Positions 1 through 9,255 of a stretch of 64,000 nt of DNA are shown here, piece after piece. The position numbers and the translations under genes were made by a program. This stretch comes from Centrapalus pauciflorus (taxonomy: Eukaryota > Streptophyta > Magnoliopsida > Asterales > Asteraceae), in contig JAANYP010004403.1 in assembly GCA_020465985.1 (NCBI GenBank), positions 43,981 through 107,980 on the forward strand, given 5' to 3'. Within the stretch, counting starts at the first letter, position 1. The number at the start of each line of letters is the position of its first letter. The notes under the pieces were generated by a model. That model did no database searches. It was not told where the DNA came from and saw only the letters and a program-made list of their open reading frames with translations.

Positions 1-157
1 TGCACATATCACAAAGGTAAGATAACAGATCGATCACCCAGCGTTATGCAATAAGCTAGGTCAGTTAATTCCGCTAACTCAGTCTCAGGAAGAATCCCAC
101 GGATCTGAACACGGTAAGAGCTCAAGCATCCACTGATACTCAATACTGAAACCACAA

Positions 158-169
158 GCTCTGATACCA
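158..169 (-). other. RE1 primer-binding site (tRNA-iMet type)
   Basis: On the minus strand TGGTATCAGAGC begins 3 nt after the LTR end. This is the 12-nt complement of the 3' end of plant initiator-Met tRNA, used to prime minus-strand DNA synthesis. It fixes RE1 as a minus-strand element whose body lies left of the window. Confidence 0.8.
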
Positions 170-172
170 AGC

Positions 173-1856
173 TGTAACGCCCACAATTCTCACACAAATG
201 CCACGTCATTAATCAATCATAAGTGGCAATAACGCAAGCATCTCAAAGTACACATGTCACAAGATTAGCGGAAAACACTGACAATTTAAAACTTTAATAC
301 AAAGTTAACACGTCTCATGTCACATGTCGATACGGATACATACACAACTGAATAACTGATAATCACTACTACTGATAGCTAACACAATGCTGATCAAGAC
401 AAAATATAGATAACAGTTCTGAAGTTAAGTATCAAAATACAGTCAGCATACACAACTCTAAACTGCCCGATCTCTACTTCGGCTGCTGCGGCTGTGACTG
501 CGATCCCACAGTATGGCTGCCTGAGACACGGAAGACTCGAAAAGATAAGCTGGACAGCTCGTGAGTACGCGAGGGTTAGACTCTGCACATAACACATATA
601 ACATACACAACACATATATCTCGATGCACATAACATAGCTCGATACACACACATATCTCTACTCAAAGGGGGACGCCGTTCCCCAGCTAACAGGCCGCAC
701 ACAGCAGCGGTTAGCTACTCAATAGGCACAGGAGCGACCTGGCAATATCACTGCTGTATATATACAGTCTCATACCTCGTGACTGGTTAGGGACAGTCAG
801 CCTGCGCGACCACATATCGCGGACACCTGCAACTCAAACACGTATAACATATATATGGCAGATAAAATCATACCTGCGCTGTATCTCTGTCTCATATACA
901 CAATTCACAACACATAACTGACTCATAAAAGACTACGCGCGTTTTGTAAAGAACTCGAGTACTCACCAATACCCGAATCAACGGCAAATTCCGAAACTTT
1001 AACGCTGATCGAAACGCGGACGGCTCGAACTTGTAATTAACACGGACCCCAACAGATTAATATAACCCGACCGACAATTAACAAACCCAAACACATTTAT
1101 CGCAAGCAAACACGACCCACGGAACCACCCCGAACGAACAACGGACGCCCAAAATCCCCTCCGCCAGACGCCGCATCGCGGGCCCGCGCCCAGGCAACTC
1201 GGTCGCGCCGAGGCCATCGCGGCCGCGCTCATGATATATCAGCAGCAGTACAGGTTCGCAGAAATGGCAGAAACCAGGGTTTAAACCCTTACCTCTAGAT
1301 TTCCAGCAATATCAGTACACAAAACCCATACATATTCAAGCATACAACTTCGGAAACCAAACTCTCGATTTCACATACATATATATACGAATTTCAGCAA
1401 TCCCAAACACGAAATTTTACCTCAAATCTTCAAAAGCTTCAACCCAAGGAGATGAAGAACACAAGCCTTAACTTCAATCAAATCCCCCTTCAATTCTTTT
1501 GCTGCTCCAGAGATTTGCACACACACATAGACACTATTTCTGAATTTGGGAAAGGAAGGAAAGGAAGGACGCTTCAAGGAGGGCTCGTATATATATTATT
1601 TCCATAAATAGAAACCCCGGACCCGATAAAATCGAACCCGATACCACTTTTTCATAATTAATATCACTAGGACCCAATTAAATCCACGATCTCAATGATT
1701 ATAATAATCCACGAATTATTAACTCTGAGACACGAATCACTCGATCTCGACACGTTAATTCCACGAAACGGGATTTAATTGGAACAGGCAATAATTATTA
1801 AATAAATGAGCCAATAAATTAAATCCACGTACCAGGCCCAAATCCGGGATGTTACA
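173..1856 (-). repeat. RE1 5' LTR (1684 bp)
   Basis: The + strand begins TGTAACGCCC and ends GATGTTACA, giving a TG...CA LTR with matching terminal TGTAAC/GTTACA. Read on the minus strand it starts TGTAACATCC. A run of TATATATA (about 1589-1596) on the minus strand, with a TATTTATGG just upstream of it (about 1603-1611), is a plausible TATA box, which would place the U3/R border near 1560. Open frames inside (394-702, 999-1232) have no recognisable similarity and are taken as chance. Confidence 0.8.
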
Positions 1857-2150
1857 GATTCTTTTGAAGAAGGAGAATCATTAAATTGTTTAGTAAGATG
1901 AGATATTTGATCTTCTAATCCTTTGATAATGACCAAATAAGAATCTTTGTCATTCTCAAATGATAGGTAATCAGTTTTAAAAGATTTCTCTTTAATTAAG
2001 AACACCTTTCTTTCATCTTCAAACAACTTAGATTTTGTTTTAAAATCTTATTTTTTCAGTAAGAACTCATGTCTTTCTTTCTCAAGAGAATTTTTAGTTA
2101 AAGATAACTCTTTTTCAGGAGCAAAAGGTTATTGACATTTGTTTAAAACA
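1857..2150 (-). pseudogene. gag: RE3 gag coiled-coil fragment
   Basis: The minus strand encodes a heptad-rich, Lys/Glu/Leu-rich segment with EKERHEF and FENDKDSYLVIIKGLEDQIS, the kind of coiled coil that follows the zinc knuckle in Sirevirus-type copia Gag proteins and may mediate particle assembly. An in-frame stop lies near 2050. The frame runs straight into the RE1 LTR at 1857, so the rest of Gag is displaced left of the window. There is no start codon or zinc knuckle in view. The call rests on composition and on similar segments at 63467-63994 and 35507-35929; it could be some other coiled-coil protein. Confidence 0.5.
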
Positions 2151-2949
2151 CAACTTTGATCAGTTTGATTTATCGTAGACCTCTGTTCAAGCTTCGATTT
2201 GACATATGGTAGACCTTCTAACGATGTTCTAGTCAAAAGTTACGGTCATTTGAAGCAGCAAAGGTCATATAGTGCCCAATGATCAAACTCGGATGCAATA
2301 TGAATGAAACTCGAATATGTAATGATCAAACTCGGATAAAGAGTGATCAAACTCGGATTATTAACGTTAAAACTCGATCAAAGAAAGATGAAACTCGAAC
2401 TATTAAGAATCAAACTCGAATGATGAAGTATCAAACTCGATTGATGAAAGGATCAAACTCGAATGATTATAGACTAAACTCGGATGATTCCTTATAAACT
2501 CGATTGATACTTTGAACTTAGTTTTGCCCGAGTTTTATCATTTTTTCAACAAAAACAAGATCAGATTCAATCTTTTTCAACTAAAATTCATGAATTAAGC
2601 TCAAATTGATATCGAAGGTGCGTTTTACACATAGAAACACTTTTTGTGAAGTGTTTTTTGCTAATTTCAGATTAAACACCCTAATTTTGACAAAAATATG
2701 AAGAACACGACTTTTTAAAAAAAATCTGAAAATTCCAAATTAAAACTTGTGTTTTTGGAATTAAAATTTGAGATTTATTTCATTAGATTCGAACTCAAAA
2801 ATGTCACCTTCGATCCAAATTACACTTCATTTGATCCACAAAAACAAAATCAAAAAAGAATTTTCTGATTTTTTGAATTTTCAATAAAATGGTGTTCTTC
2901 TAAAAAAAATCAGATTCGAAAATCACTCAAATGTAGCCATGTTTGGCTC
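2151..2949 (-). other. RE3 untranslated leader with AACTCGA repeat array
   Basis: This is non-coding, AT-rich sequence between the RE3 PBS and the gag fragment. From 2279 to about 2510 it holds roughly a dozen degenerate copies of a unit of about 18-20 bp containing ATCAAACTCGRAT. The 72-codon open frame across the array (2279-2497) is low-complexity and probably a by-product of the repeat. Bases 2520-2944 show nothing beyond scattered TTCGAA-like words. Confidence 0.6.
2279..2510. repeat. Degenerate short tandem array, core ACTCGRAT
   Basis: Successive copies read ATCAAACTCGGAT, ATGAAACTCGAAT, ATCAAACTCGGAT, GTTAAAACTCGAT and so on, spaced about 17-20 bp. The core is conserved and the spacers are variable in sequence and length. 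It occupies the leader of RE3. The same core words recur in leaders, spacers and LTRs of other elements in the window. Confidence 0.75.
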
Positions 2950-3490
2950 TGTTAGTGCACCCTGTGTGACGATAGCAGTCTAAGTATACACATATTTTGT
3001 AGAAGTCAATTTGACTATTATTATACATTAACAAGTATTTGTTATATGTTTGTTATTTGTTTGTTTATGTATGTTTGATATTAAATGTATATATGTTTGA
3101 ACTTGGTGTAATGTATTACAATAAGTTCAAACATAAGTTTGAAGGCAAAGGTTCGAATTTGTTAGAGGACAAGTTCGAAAAAGGCCATGGGCCAAGTTCG
3201 AACTTGTCCTAGACAAACTCGAACTGGGCAGTATAATTAAGGGTTAATTCGATTAATTATGAGACTTTTGAAGAATTTCAGAGCGATTAGTGCAAAGGGC
3301 GATCTCGAACTTGCTAGCATTCAGAGAGTTTCGTAGAATCATCGTGTTGGGACGATCCGTTGTTCGTCTATCACTACGCTAGTCTCCGTGTTTTGGTGTG
3401 CGTGGTCTATCCGTCAAGCCGCTAACGAGGATTCCGCACTCGTTGGCAGGTGTCGCGCCAAGATAAGATCAGTAGTTAGGCGACCTTACA
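2950..3490 (+). repeat. RE2 5' LTR (541 bp)
   Basis: Begins TGTTAGTGCACC and ends GACCTTACA. It carries a 13-bp perfect inverted repeat GGACAAGTTCGAA (3167-3179) / TTCGAACTTGTCC (3197-3209) around a GGCC-rich loop, and the palindrome AAGTTCGAACTT within the second arm. A TATATATG run near 3088 could be the TATA box, which would put the hairpin in the transcribed R region. Confidence 0.9.
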
Positions 3491-3492
3491 AG

Positions 3493-3505
3493 TGGTATCA
3501 GAGCC
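3493..3505 (+). other. RE2 primer-binding site (tRNA-iMet)
   Basis: TGGTATCAGAGCC lies 2 nt after the LTR end, a 13-nt match to the initiator-Met tRNA 3' end. It is followed by GTGTTC/CTTCGTGTTC words that are also found after the PBS of RE8 and RE6. Confidence 0.9.
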
Positions 3506-3629
3506 ATAAGGGTGTTCGTGGTGTTCTTCGTGTTCACAAGTAATATCTGTGGTTTCTTGACGTTTTTGAACGGTCAAATCACGTTTTTCGATAGATTTTC
3601 GAGCTATACAAGCAACATAACGGAGAATA

Positions 3630-4640
3630 GTTCGAGAATCAATAAGGATTATCCAGTTGAGAGTATCATAGGAAATCCGAATGTTGGTGTGAGGACTAGG
3701 AGTAGTTTGAATAACAACACAGTGTTGTTGTCGATGATCAATGACTCCGAGGCTTTTCACACTTGCCTGTATTCATGTTTCATCTCACAAGTAGAGCCGA
3801 AGAATGTGCAAATGGCACTGAAGGAAAATTCTTGGGTTGAAGCGATGCAAGAAGAGCTGTCAAAATTCCGAAAACTTGAAGTGTGGGAGTTAGTTCCGTT
3901 ACCTCGAGGAGAAGTTTCCATAGGAACCAAGTGGGTTTTTAAGTGCAAGAGAGATGATCGAGGAATCGTTACTCGCAACAAGGTAAGACTTGTCGTAAAG
4001 GGTTTCAACCAAGAGGAAGGAATCGATTACAATGAAGTATTTGCGCCAGTGGCAAGGCTTGAGGCAATCCGTTTGTTTCTGGCCTTTGCATCCTTCAAAG
4101 GCTTTAAAGTTTATCAACTTGATGTAAAGAGTGCCTTTCTCTATGGCAAAGTGAAGGAACTGGTGTACGTTGAACAACCGGCCGGATTTACAGATCCTAA
4201 GTATCCAGACAGAGTGTATCGACTTGATAAGGCTCTGTATGGACTACATCAAGCACCAAGGGCGTGGTATGAGACACTATCTACTCATCTTTTAGACAAC
4301 GGGTTTGAAAGAGGGAGAATTGATAGAACATTGTTTGTGAAGAGGAAGGGTGAATATTTCATCTTGGTACAAGTGTACGTCGATGATATCATTTTTGGGT
4401 CATCAGACGAGCAGATGTGCAAAGACTTTGAGAAGGTGATGAAGTTTAAGTTTGAGATGAGTGCTATGGGAGAGCTGAACTTCTTTCTGGGTTTACAAGT
4501 CGAACAGAGGAAGGAGGGTATGTTTATCCATCAGACGAAGTATGTCTACGACATTCTAGAGCGTTTCGGGATGGAAGGAACCAAGCTGACTGCTCACTTT
4601 AGCACGCCGATTCAAGTGAATCATAATCTCGGACTGAAGG
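3630..4640 (+). pseudogene. pol: RE2 reverse transcriptase fragment (copia RVT_2)
   Basis: This copies template RNA to DNA in copia elements. The region sits in an uninterrupted 391-codon frame (3512-4687) whose first ~39 codons are translated leader and last ~18 are translated 3' spacer. In between are the integrase-RT linker and RT: KWVFKCKRDDRG, VFAPVARLEAIRLFLAFA, the first catalytic Asp in YQLDVKSAFLYG (about residue 204), GLHQAPRAWYETL, and an intact YVDD at about 289-292. The RT thumb/connection and all of RNase H are deleted: the protein diverges from RE13 right after STPIQVNHNL and jumps to spacer sequence. Gag, protease and integrase are absent, so this is a relic, although the frame stays open across both deletion joints. 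Confidence 0.9.
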
Positions 4641-4709
4641 GGATGTATAGCCACATCAGATACATCTTAAAGAAAAGAAAAGAATAGTAAAATCATGATA
4701 GTGAATTGA

Positions 4710-4912
4710 GAGTCAAAACAAGTAACTTTGTTGTACGTAAGTACAGACCTGTTGCCTCTGGTTTGACTCGAGTTAGCAAGATAAGTCGCTTTGTTGTACG
4801 TCAATACAGACCCGTTACCGCTGTCTTGCTAGCTTTAAATAAACTTTAAGACAAACTAAGACACTCTGTTGTATGTAAATACAGAACTGTGTCCGACGTT
4901 TGCCTTTTAAAG
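4710..4912 (+). other. Triple stem-loop array with GTAA-type tetraloops (RE2)
   Basis: Three hairpins follow one another. Unit 1: arms GAGTCAAAAC (4710-4719)/GGTTTGACTC (4760-4769), apex TGTAC-GTAA-GTACA (4732-4745). Unit 2: arms TAGCAAGA (4774-4781)/TCTTGCTA (4824-4831), apex TGTAC-GTCA-ATACA (4795-4808). Unit 3: arms beginning CTTTAAGACAAAC (4844)/GTTTGCC...AAAG (4898-4912), inner GACAC/GTGTC (4860-4864/4889-4893), apex TGTAT-GTAA-ATACA (4870-4883). Arm sequences differ between units while each pairs with its own partner; the apex is shared. GUAA is a GNRA-class tetraloop. The same array occurs in RE8 and RE13. Function is unknown. Confidence 0.75.
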
Positions 4913-5564
4913 AAAATTTGCAATAACGAAAAGTTATAATCATTGTGTGTATGCCTTGATCCTAAAAGTATGTCTAAGTTTGAGACACGTAAGGTAGTTT
5001 CTTGATAAATAAAAAGGCCAAGGGATATTCCAAAGTGTAACATGTTTAAAGGGAAAATCATACCAACAATCGCCTAGAGATGTGTGTCACGACAAACAAT
5101 CAAGGAATCAAAAATTCCTAAGTGTGAGAGTGTAATACTGAAAGTGCGTATTTGACACCGCTATCTGATTGAACCTTTCTCTGACTTTCTCGCCAAAAAT
5201 ATTCTGTTAGTATAAGTTGTACAGTTTAAAAATATTTTTGAGTACCTTAAGTTTAAATTTAAATTTTATTTAAAATTTTAATTTTAATTTATTTTAATTT
5301 AATTTATTTTATTATATTCTATTCTAAGTAGGAAAAAGGTCAAAGTTACTAAGGATGCATCTTTAGTTGAATAAACAAATATTGCATGAAAATCTATTGC
5401 TTAGTGTAAATAATTTTGCAAAGTTTGTTCCGTTACACGAAAAAGTTGAATTTTATTCAAGGATTTTCAAAATTTTCAATTATATTTGAATTTTAAGACA
5501 AATTCGAATTTCATTCGAATCTGTCAGAAAAGTCGAATTAAACTGCAAGTTCGAAGGTGGTTAG

Positions 5565-5573
5565 TATATAAAG
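5565..5573 (+). promoter_or_regulatory. Candidate TATA box for the env-like transcription unit (RE2)
   Basis: TATATAAAG lies in the context GGTTAGTATATAAAGGTCAACAG. The same neighbourhood (GTAGTATATATAGGTCAACA or TTAGTATAAATAGGTCAACA) is kept in RE13 and RE8 while flanking sequence has drifted. A start about 30 bp downstream (near 5600) would give a leader with no ATG up to the donor at 5729/5730. Confidence 0.6.
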
Positions 5574-5729
5574 GTCAACAGTGAACATTCATTATCACCT
5601 ACCTTCGATTCTAGTCATTCGAACTCGCCCACTGCGATTTCTAACTTGTCTTCGAGTTTACCGTTTTCGAAGTTTATACTATTTCTCAAAGTTTTACTCT
5701 TGTGTATTCGAATCTACCAACAAATCTAG

Positions 5730-6223
5730 GTATAAACATTAGTATTATACAATGTTTAGGTAGCCTAAGACTCATTTATAGCAAAAAAATCAACCAATTT
5801 TGAAGTTTTTGGGGTTTAAACTTTGTGACTCAAAATCACAAGTTTTAACCGGTGAAACTTCAAATAAATTGCATATATCTTCGGTTAGAACCAAACAGGA
5901 CTAGTTAATACTATTTTCCAAGTCAAATGGGGTTAAAATCATGGATTTGTATTCGAAACTGACCGACTTCGAACATGTTCATCATGTTCGAACTTGTCAG
6001 AAAATTCGAATATGTCATCAAATTCGGATTTAGTCAAATTCGAATATATCTCCTTCGAATCTGTTATTATATTCGAATGTTTTTATAAAATAATTCAAAA
6101 CTTATAGAAATTCGAATGTGTTGGATTTTGGACTTATGTAAGTTCAAAATAAAACAAATTCGAAATTAAACAAGTTTCATATTTTTTTCTTTTTACTAAT
6201 TTGGTTATTGTTTTTATGTGCAG
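5730..6223 (+). other. Candidate leader intron upstream of the env-like ORF (RE2)
   Basis: Donor AAATCTAG|GTATAA at 5729/5730. Branch-like ACTAAT (CTAAT 6196-6200), T-rich tract and acceptor GTGCAG ending at 6223. The env-like ATG follows at 6226. The presumed exon 5600-5729 contains no ATG, whereas the 494-bp intron contains several, so splicing would make 6226 the first start codon. The acceptor and branch words are conserved in RE8; the RE8 donor is mutated. Confidence 0.55.
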
Positions 6224-6225
6224 CT

Positions 6226-9214
6226 ATGGGTGAAAGAGCATTCTTTCAAAAGCATAATATGGTAATGTCTCCAGATAGGGAGCTTGCCGAAGCCCAGTCG
6301 TTTAGACAGATGGTGGAGTTTTTGGCACATTGCAGGGTTTCTTATGCCCTATCCCATAATGTGCAAATAGTCTTACCATATGTAAGACAATTTTGGGACA
6401 CTTACAAGTGGACTGCACTGTTACCCTGACAGTTTTGCGAACCAGAGTCAGTGGGCAGCCAATAGTTTTTTCTGCTAACATGCTGCGTCAGGTTCTGCAG
6501 CTCGGAAATGTAGAACAAGAGGCAGGGGCCATTGATTTCCCTGTAAATATAAGGCAACCGGCCTTCTTGAGAATGGGATATGCACTAGATATAACCAAAG
6601 CTTCCCGTACATGAAAAGTGGATTAATAGGGCAGCGGAGATATTTGGCGCATGTTATTATGGTGTGCTTTGCACCTAAAAAGGCTGGATTCGATTACATT
6701 GTCTCCAAGATGCAGTCGGCCATGATTGCTTTGGTATATAATAAGTGCTTTAGCTATTCGGAAATGTTCTTTGCTGAGTTCATGCATCAGATCATGGCTC
6801 AAGCACGTGAAAGGTTCTTGATGTATCCGCCCTTTGCGATGATGCTAATCCGACATTTTTTGCCGAATCTGCCACAGCTACCGGATATTCAGAGTGTGGC
6901 AATTATCAGATAAATGAATTTTTGCTGACTGCCAGTCGCACAATGCTCGAAGGGCTGAGCAGGTCAGGCCCCATGATGCACCTCTCTTCGGGGCAGTGAT
7001 TGATCCAGACTTCATAGCCCAAAAAGGGGATAACTGGGCTGGAGAAGGGCCTCAGCCGCAGCCACTGCAGCAACAGCCACAACCTCAACCGCAACCAAGA
7101 AGGAGGCAAAGAGCTATAGCAAGTCAAACTCAGGCATCCAGGCCATCATCAAGTAGAGTTCAAGAGTCAACAAGAGCAGGTCCATCTTCGGACACTGCAG
7201 GAACTTCAATAGTAGCCCCAGAAATCGATCCTAGAGTAGAGACTCTTGAGGAAATATGGGTTCATGGTACTCAGGCACAACAAGATATTGCCGCTGAGCT
7301 AATTGATAATATCTTGGAGCCTCCAGCTGATCTCAATGAAATTTTAAGAGACATAGATGAATATCAGCCACAAGAGGGTGACGAAATGGACTTTGAGGTC
7401 CTAGGAGAAGAAGCAGGAGCACAGCCTGAGGTAGAAGGTCACGCAATGACCACCTTAGAGTCGGAGTCTACTTCTGAAGAAGTTGAAGAAGTAGAAGTAG
7501 AGGAAGTAGAGGTAGATAGTGTTGATCCATCTGTCCGCATTGGCAGATATGGTTCAAGAATTGTGGTCAGTACGAGAGAAGAAGATACACGAACTGCTAG
7601 AGCTTCAGATGATGATTCTGATTTTGAAGAAGAAGATCCAACTCCCCTCGTTCCTAGGCATAGGGCGAAGAAGCATCGTTTTATGCAGGGAGCTTCATCC
7701 ACTTCTGCTCCAGAGCCTGAAATTCCAGCTGTTCAACCATCCATCACGCCATCACCAATTACACCCATTCCATCTACATCATCCACATTTACTGACAATC
7801 AGTGATTTACAGAGCTGAGGAGCAAGGTGGATTTCCAAACAGTACAAATCTTCCAGCTTACCACAGCAGTAAAAGAACTTCAAGCTCATAACGCCAGACT
7901 TGATCAGGAGAACGCTGAACTGAAAACAACTGTTGCTGATCAAGCTTTTGAGATTAAATCAATGAAGTCCCTCCTAGAGCAGTTACTGAAGAATCTTCAA
8001 GCTCCGGGGGAGAATAGCTGTAAAGAAGCCCAAGTGATAAGGAGAGATGATGATGACGGCAATGATCCCGAGGCAAGAAAAGAAAGTGAGCTAGCAGATT
8101 TTCCGACTGCTCAGCGAGCAACAATTCAGGGGGAGCCAAGTCAGTCTGCTGTAGAAGAAAGGGCTGAAGGTGAAGCTTCTAAGTCCATTGAGAGCGAGAT
8201 GATAGATGCTCTGATGGATATAGAAGAAGAAGAAATAGTGTTTGATTTTGAGGATGATGTTGAAGATTTGGAGGCAGGGGAGTTTGTACCTGAAGATATA
8301 GTTGATTTGAAATCTGATGAGGAGGTCATGGAAGATGAAGATGACAACGTTGATGAAGTAATCATTCATTCACAACCCATCACAGAACAATATGTACGTA
8401 ACAATCAAAATGTAATTGATATAGATGAGATTAAGTTGGCCTCTGTAGAAGATTCAGAACTAGAGGAAGCTGATAAAGAACCAACCAGAGCTGAATTGTA
8501 AAATCTGTGGTTCCGTAAAGAAGAAAAGAAGGCAGAGCTGAAGAGGAAAAAAAGGATGAGAGTGCTAGGTTCCGAAACCTATCAGGTGGAATTATTAGCT
8601 GGTTCTTTGACAGGGATCTGCAGCTATTTATATTAAAGTGAAGAGACAGACTTCAAAACCTGAGGCGCACGCTCAAAGTGTTTAACACTCTTCCAACTGT
8701 TGAAGTGAAAGAATTAGCCTGGAAGGATTTTATAAATATTGGTGACGACCTTTATGCTGAAGTGATCGCAAAGATAATCAGAAGAGAGGGTAGATCTGGA
8801 AAGTTTGAAAGACTCAAGACGAGATCAGGAAAGAGAGTTGAGGATGAGTCGAGGATGGATCCTCATATAGGAAAACCATGGGTTAAAATGGTGTACAAGC
8901 TTGTCAGATGCTACGAGAAGGTACCATTGAAGTCTATGCCACTGGACGTTCTTAGAAACATGAAATGGCGGTATATAGACAATGATACAGCTGAAGCAGT
9001 CATGGAGGATATAGAAGACAAAGTGATTTTGAGAGTATACGATCCGCTGCACGTAATCCACCTATTTAAGGATGACCTGCAAAAGCTACATGATCAGCTT
9101 ATCTTCTTTCATGAAGGATGGAGATCTAAGGCTAGGAAATTCCCAAAGATAGTTAGAGTATGTATTGATATAGGACAGTATGCAGGTAGTACCATATATA
9201 GTTCTAGTTTTTAG
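6226..9214 (+). pseudogene. RE2 env-like ORF (downstream-of-pol ORF), disrupted
   Basis: The reading is broken by frameshifts or stops near 6400, 6612, 6911, 7803 and 8499. N-terminal part (to about 6913): a helical domain with the pattern FRQMVEFLAHCRVSYAL...VRQFW, shared with RE8 and more distantly with RE11. Middle (6996-8501): Gln/Pro-rich, then strongly acidic stretches, a basic patch RHRAKKHRFMQGA, a Ser/Thr/Pro linker and a short coiled coil (QIFQLTTAVKELQAHNARL). C-terminal domain (8678-9214): VRCYEKVPLKSMPLDVLRNMKW and DPLHVIHLFKDDLQKLHDQL, ending at TAG 9212-9214. I see no signal peptide, membrane segment or furin site. It matches in position the env-like ORF of Sireviruses; the actual role is unknown. 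Confidence 0.8.
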
Positions 9215-9244
9215 ACAAAATATTAATAGTTAGAAGCTATCGTC

Positions 9245-9255
9245 AAGGGGGAGTC
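9245..9255 (+). other. RE2 polypurine tract
   Basis: AAGGGGGAG followed by TC directly precedes the 3' LTR. It is the plus-strand primer site. The preceding TAGAAGCTATCGTC is shared with RE8, RE12 and RE13. Confidence 0.9.

Larger units (their letters stand above)
1..1856 (-). mobile_element. RE1: Ty3/gypsy-type LTR retrotransposon, 5' end only
   Basis: On the minus strand an LTR (1856 down to 173) is followed by a 3-nt gap, a primer-binding site and the first ~157 bases of internal sequence, which then leave the window. Bases 1-157 show no coding signal. The element interrupts a copia gag coiled-coil region (RE3): that reading frame stops being homologous exactly at the LTR edge (1856/1857). 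Only one flank is visible, so the duplication (candidate GATTC at 1857-1861) cannot be confirmed. Assignment to gypsy rests on the TGTAACATCC terminus and the ~1.7 kb LTR, both common in plant Ty3/gypsy elements; no protein domain is in view. Confidence 0.7.
4641..6225 (+). other. RE2 pol-env spacer (non-coding control region)
   Basis: About 1.6 kb without coding signal, homologous to 28931-31106 (RE8, minus) and partly to 57355-58938 (RE13, minus). In order it contains three consecutive stem-loops (4710-4912), an AT-rich tract (5240-5330), clusters of TTCGAA/TTCGAAT words (5440-5560 and 5940-6170), a TATA box (5565-5573) and a candidate leader intron (5730-6223) ending just before the env-like ATG. 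Confidence 0.8.

Noticed and set aside
158..169. Possible tRNA-Met gene at GGTATCAGAGC words (also 3493, 9838, 37949, 40292)
   Set aside because: Only 12-13 nt match, each 2-3 nt from an LTR end; no cloverleaf. These are primer-binding sites.
394..1232. Minus-strand frames 394-702 and 999-1232
   Set aside because: Inside the RE1 LTR; Cys- and Arg-rich from base composition, no family seen.
2279..2510. Regularly spaced short repeats that could be mistaken for a CRISPR array
   Set aside because: Repeats are degenerate and short, spacers are irregular and AT-rich, and the context is a plant retrotransposon leader.
3899..4177. Antisense frames opposite RT (here and at 31918-32670, 59840-60502)
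   Set aside because: Shadow frames of conserved RT codons; they recur wherever RT does and have no independent evidence.
8091..8369. Ser- or Phe/Ile-rich antisense frames opposite acidic env-like segments
   Set aside because: Complement of GAA/GAT-rich coding sequence; composition explains the openness.
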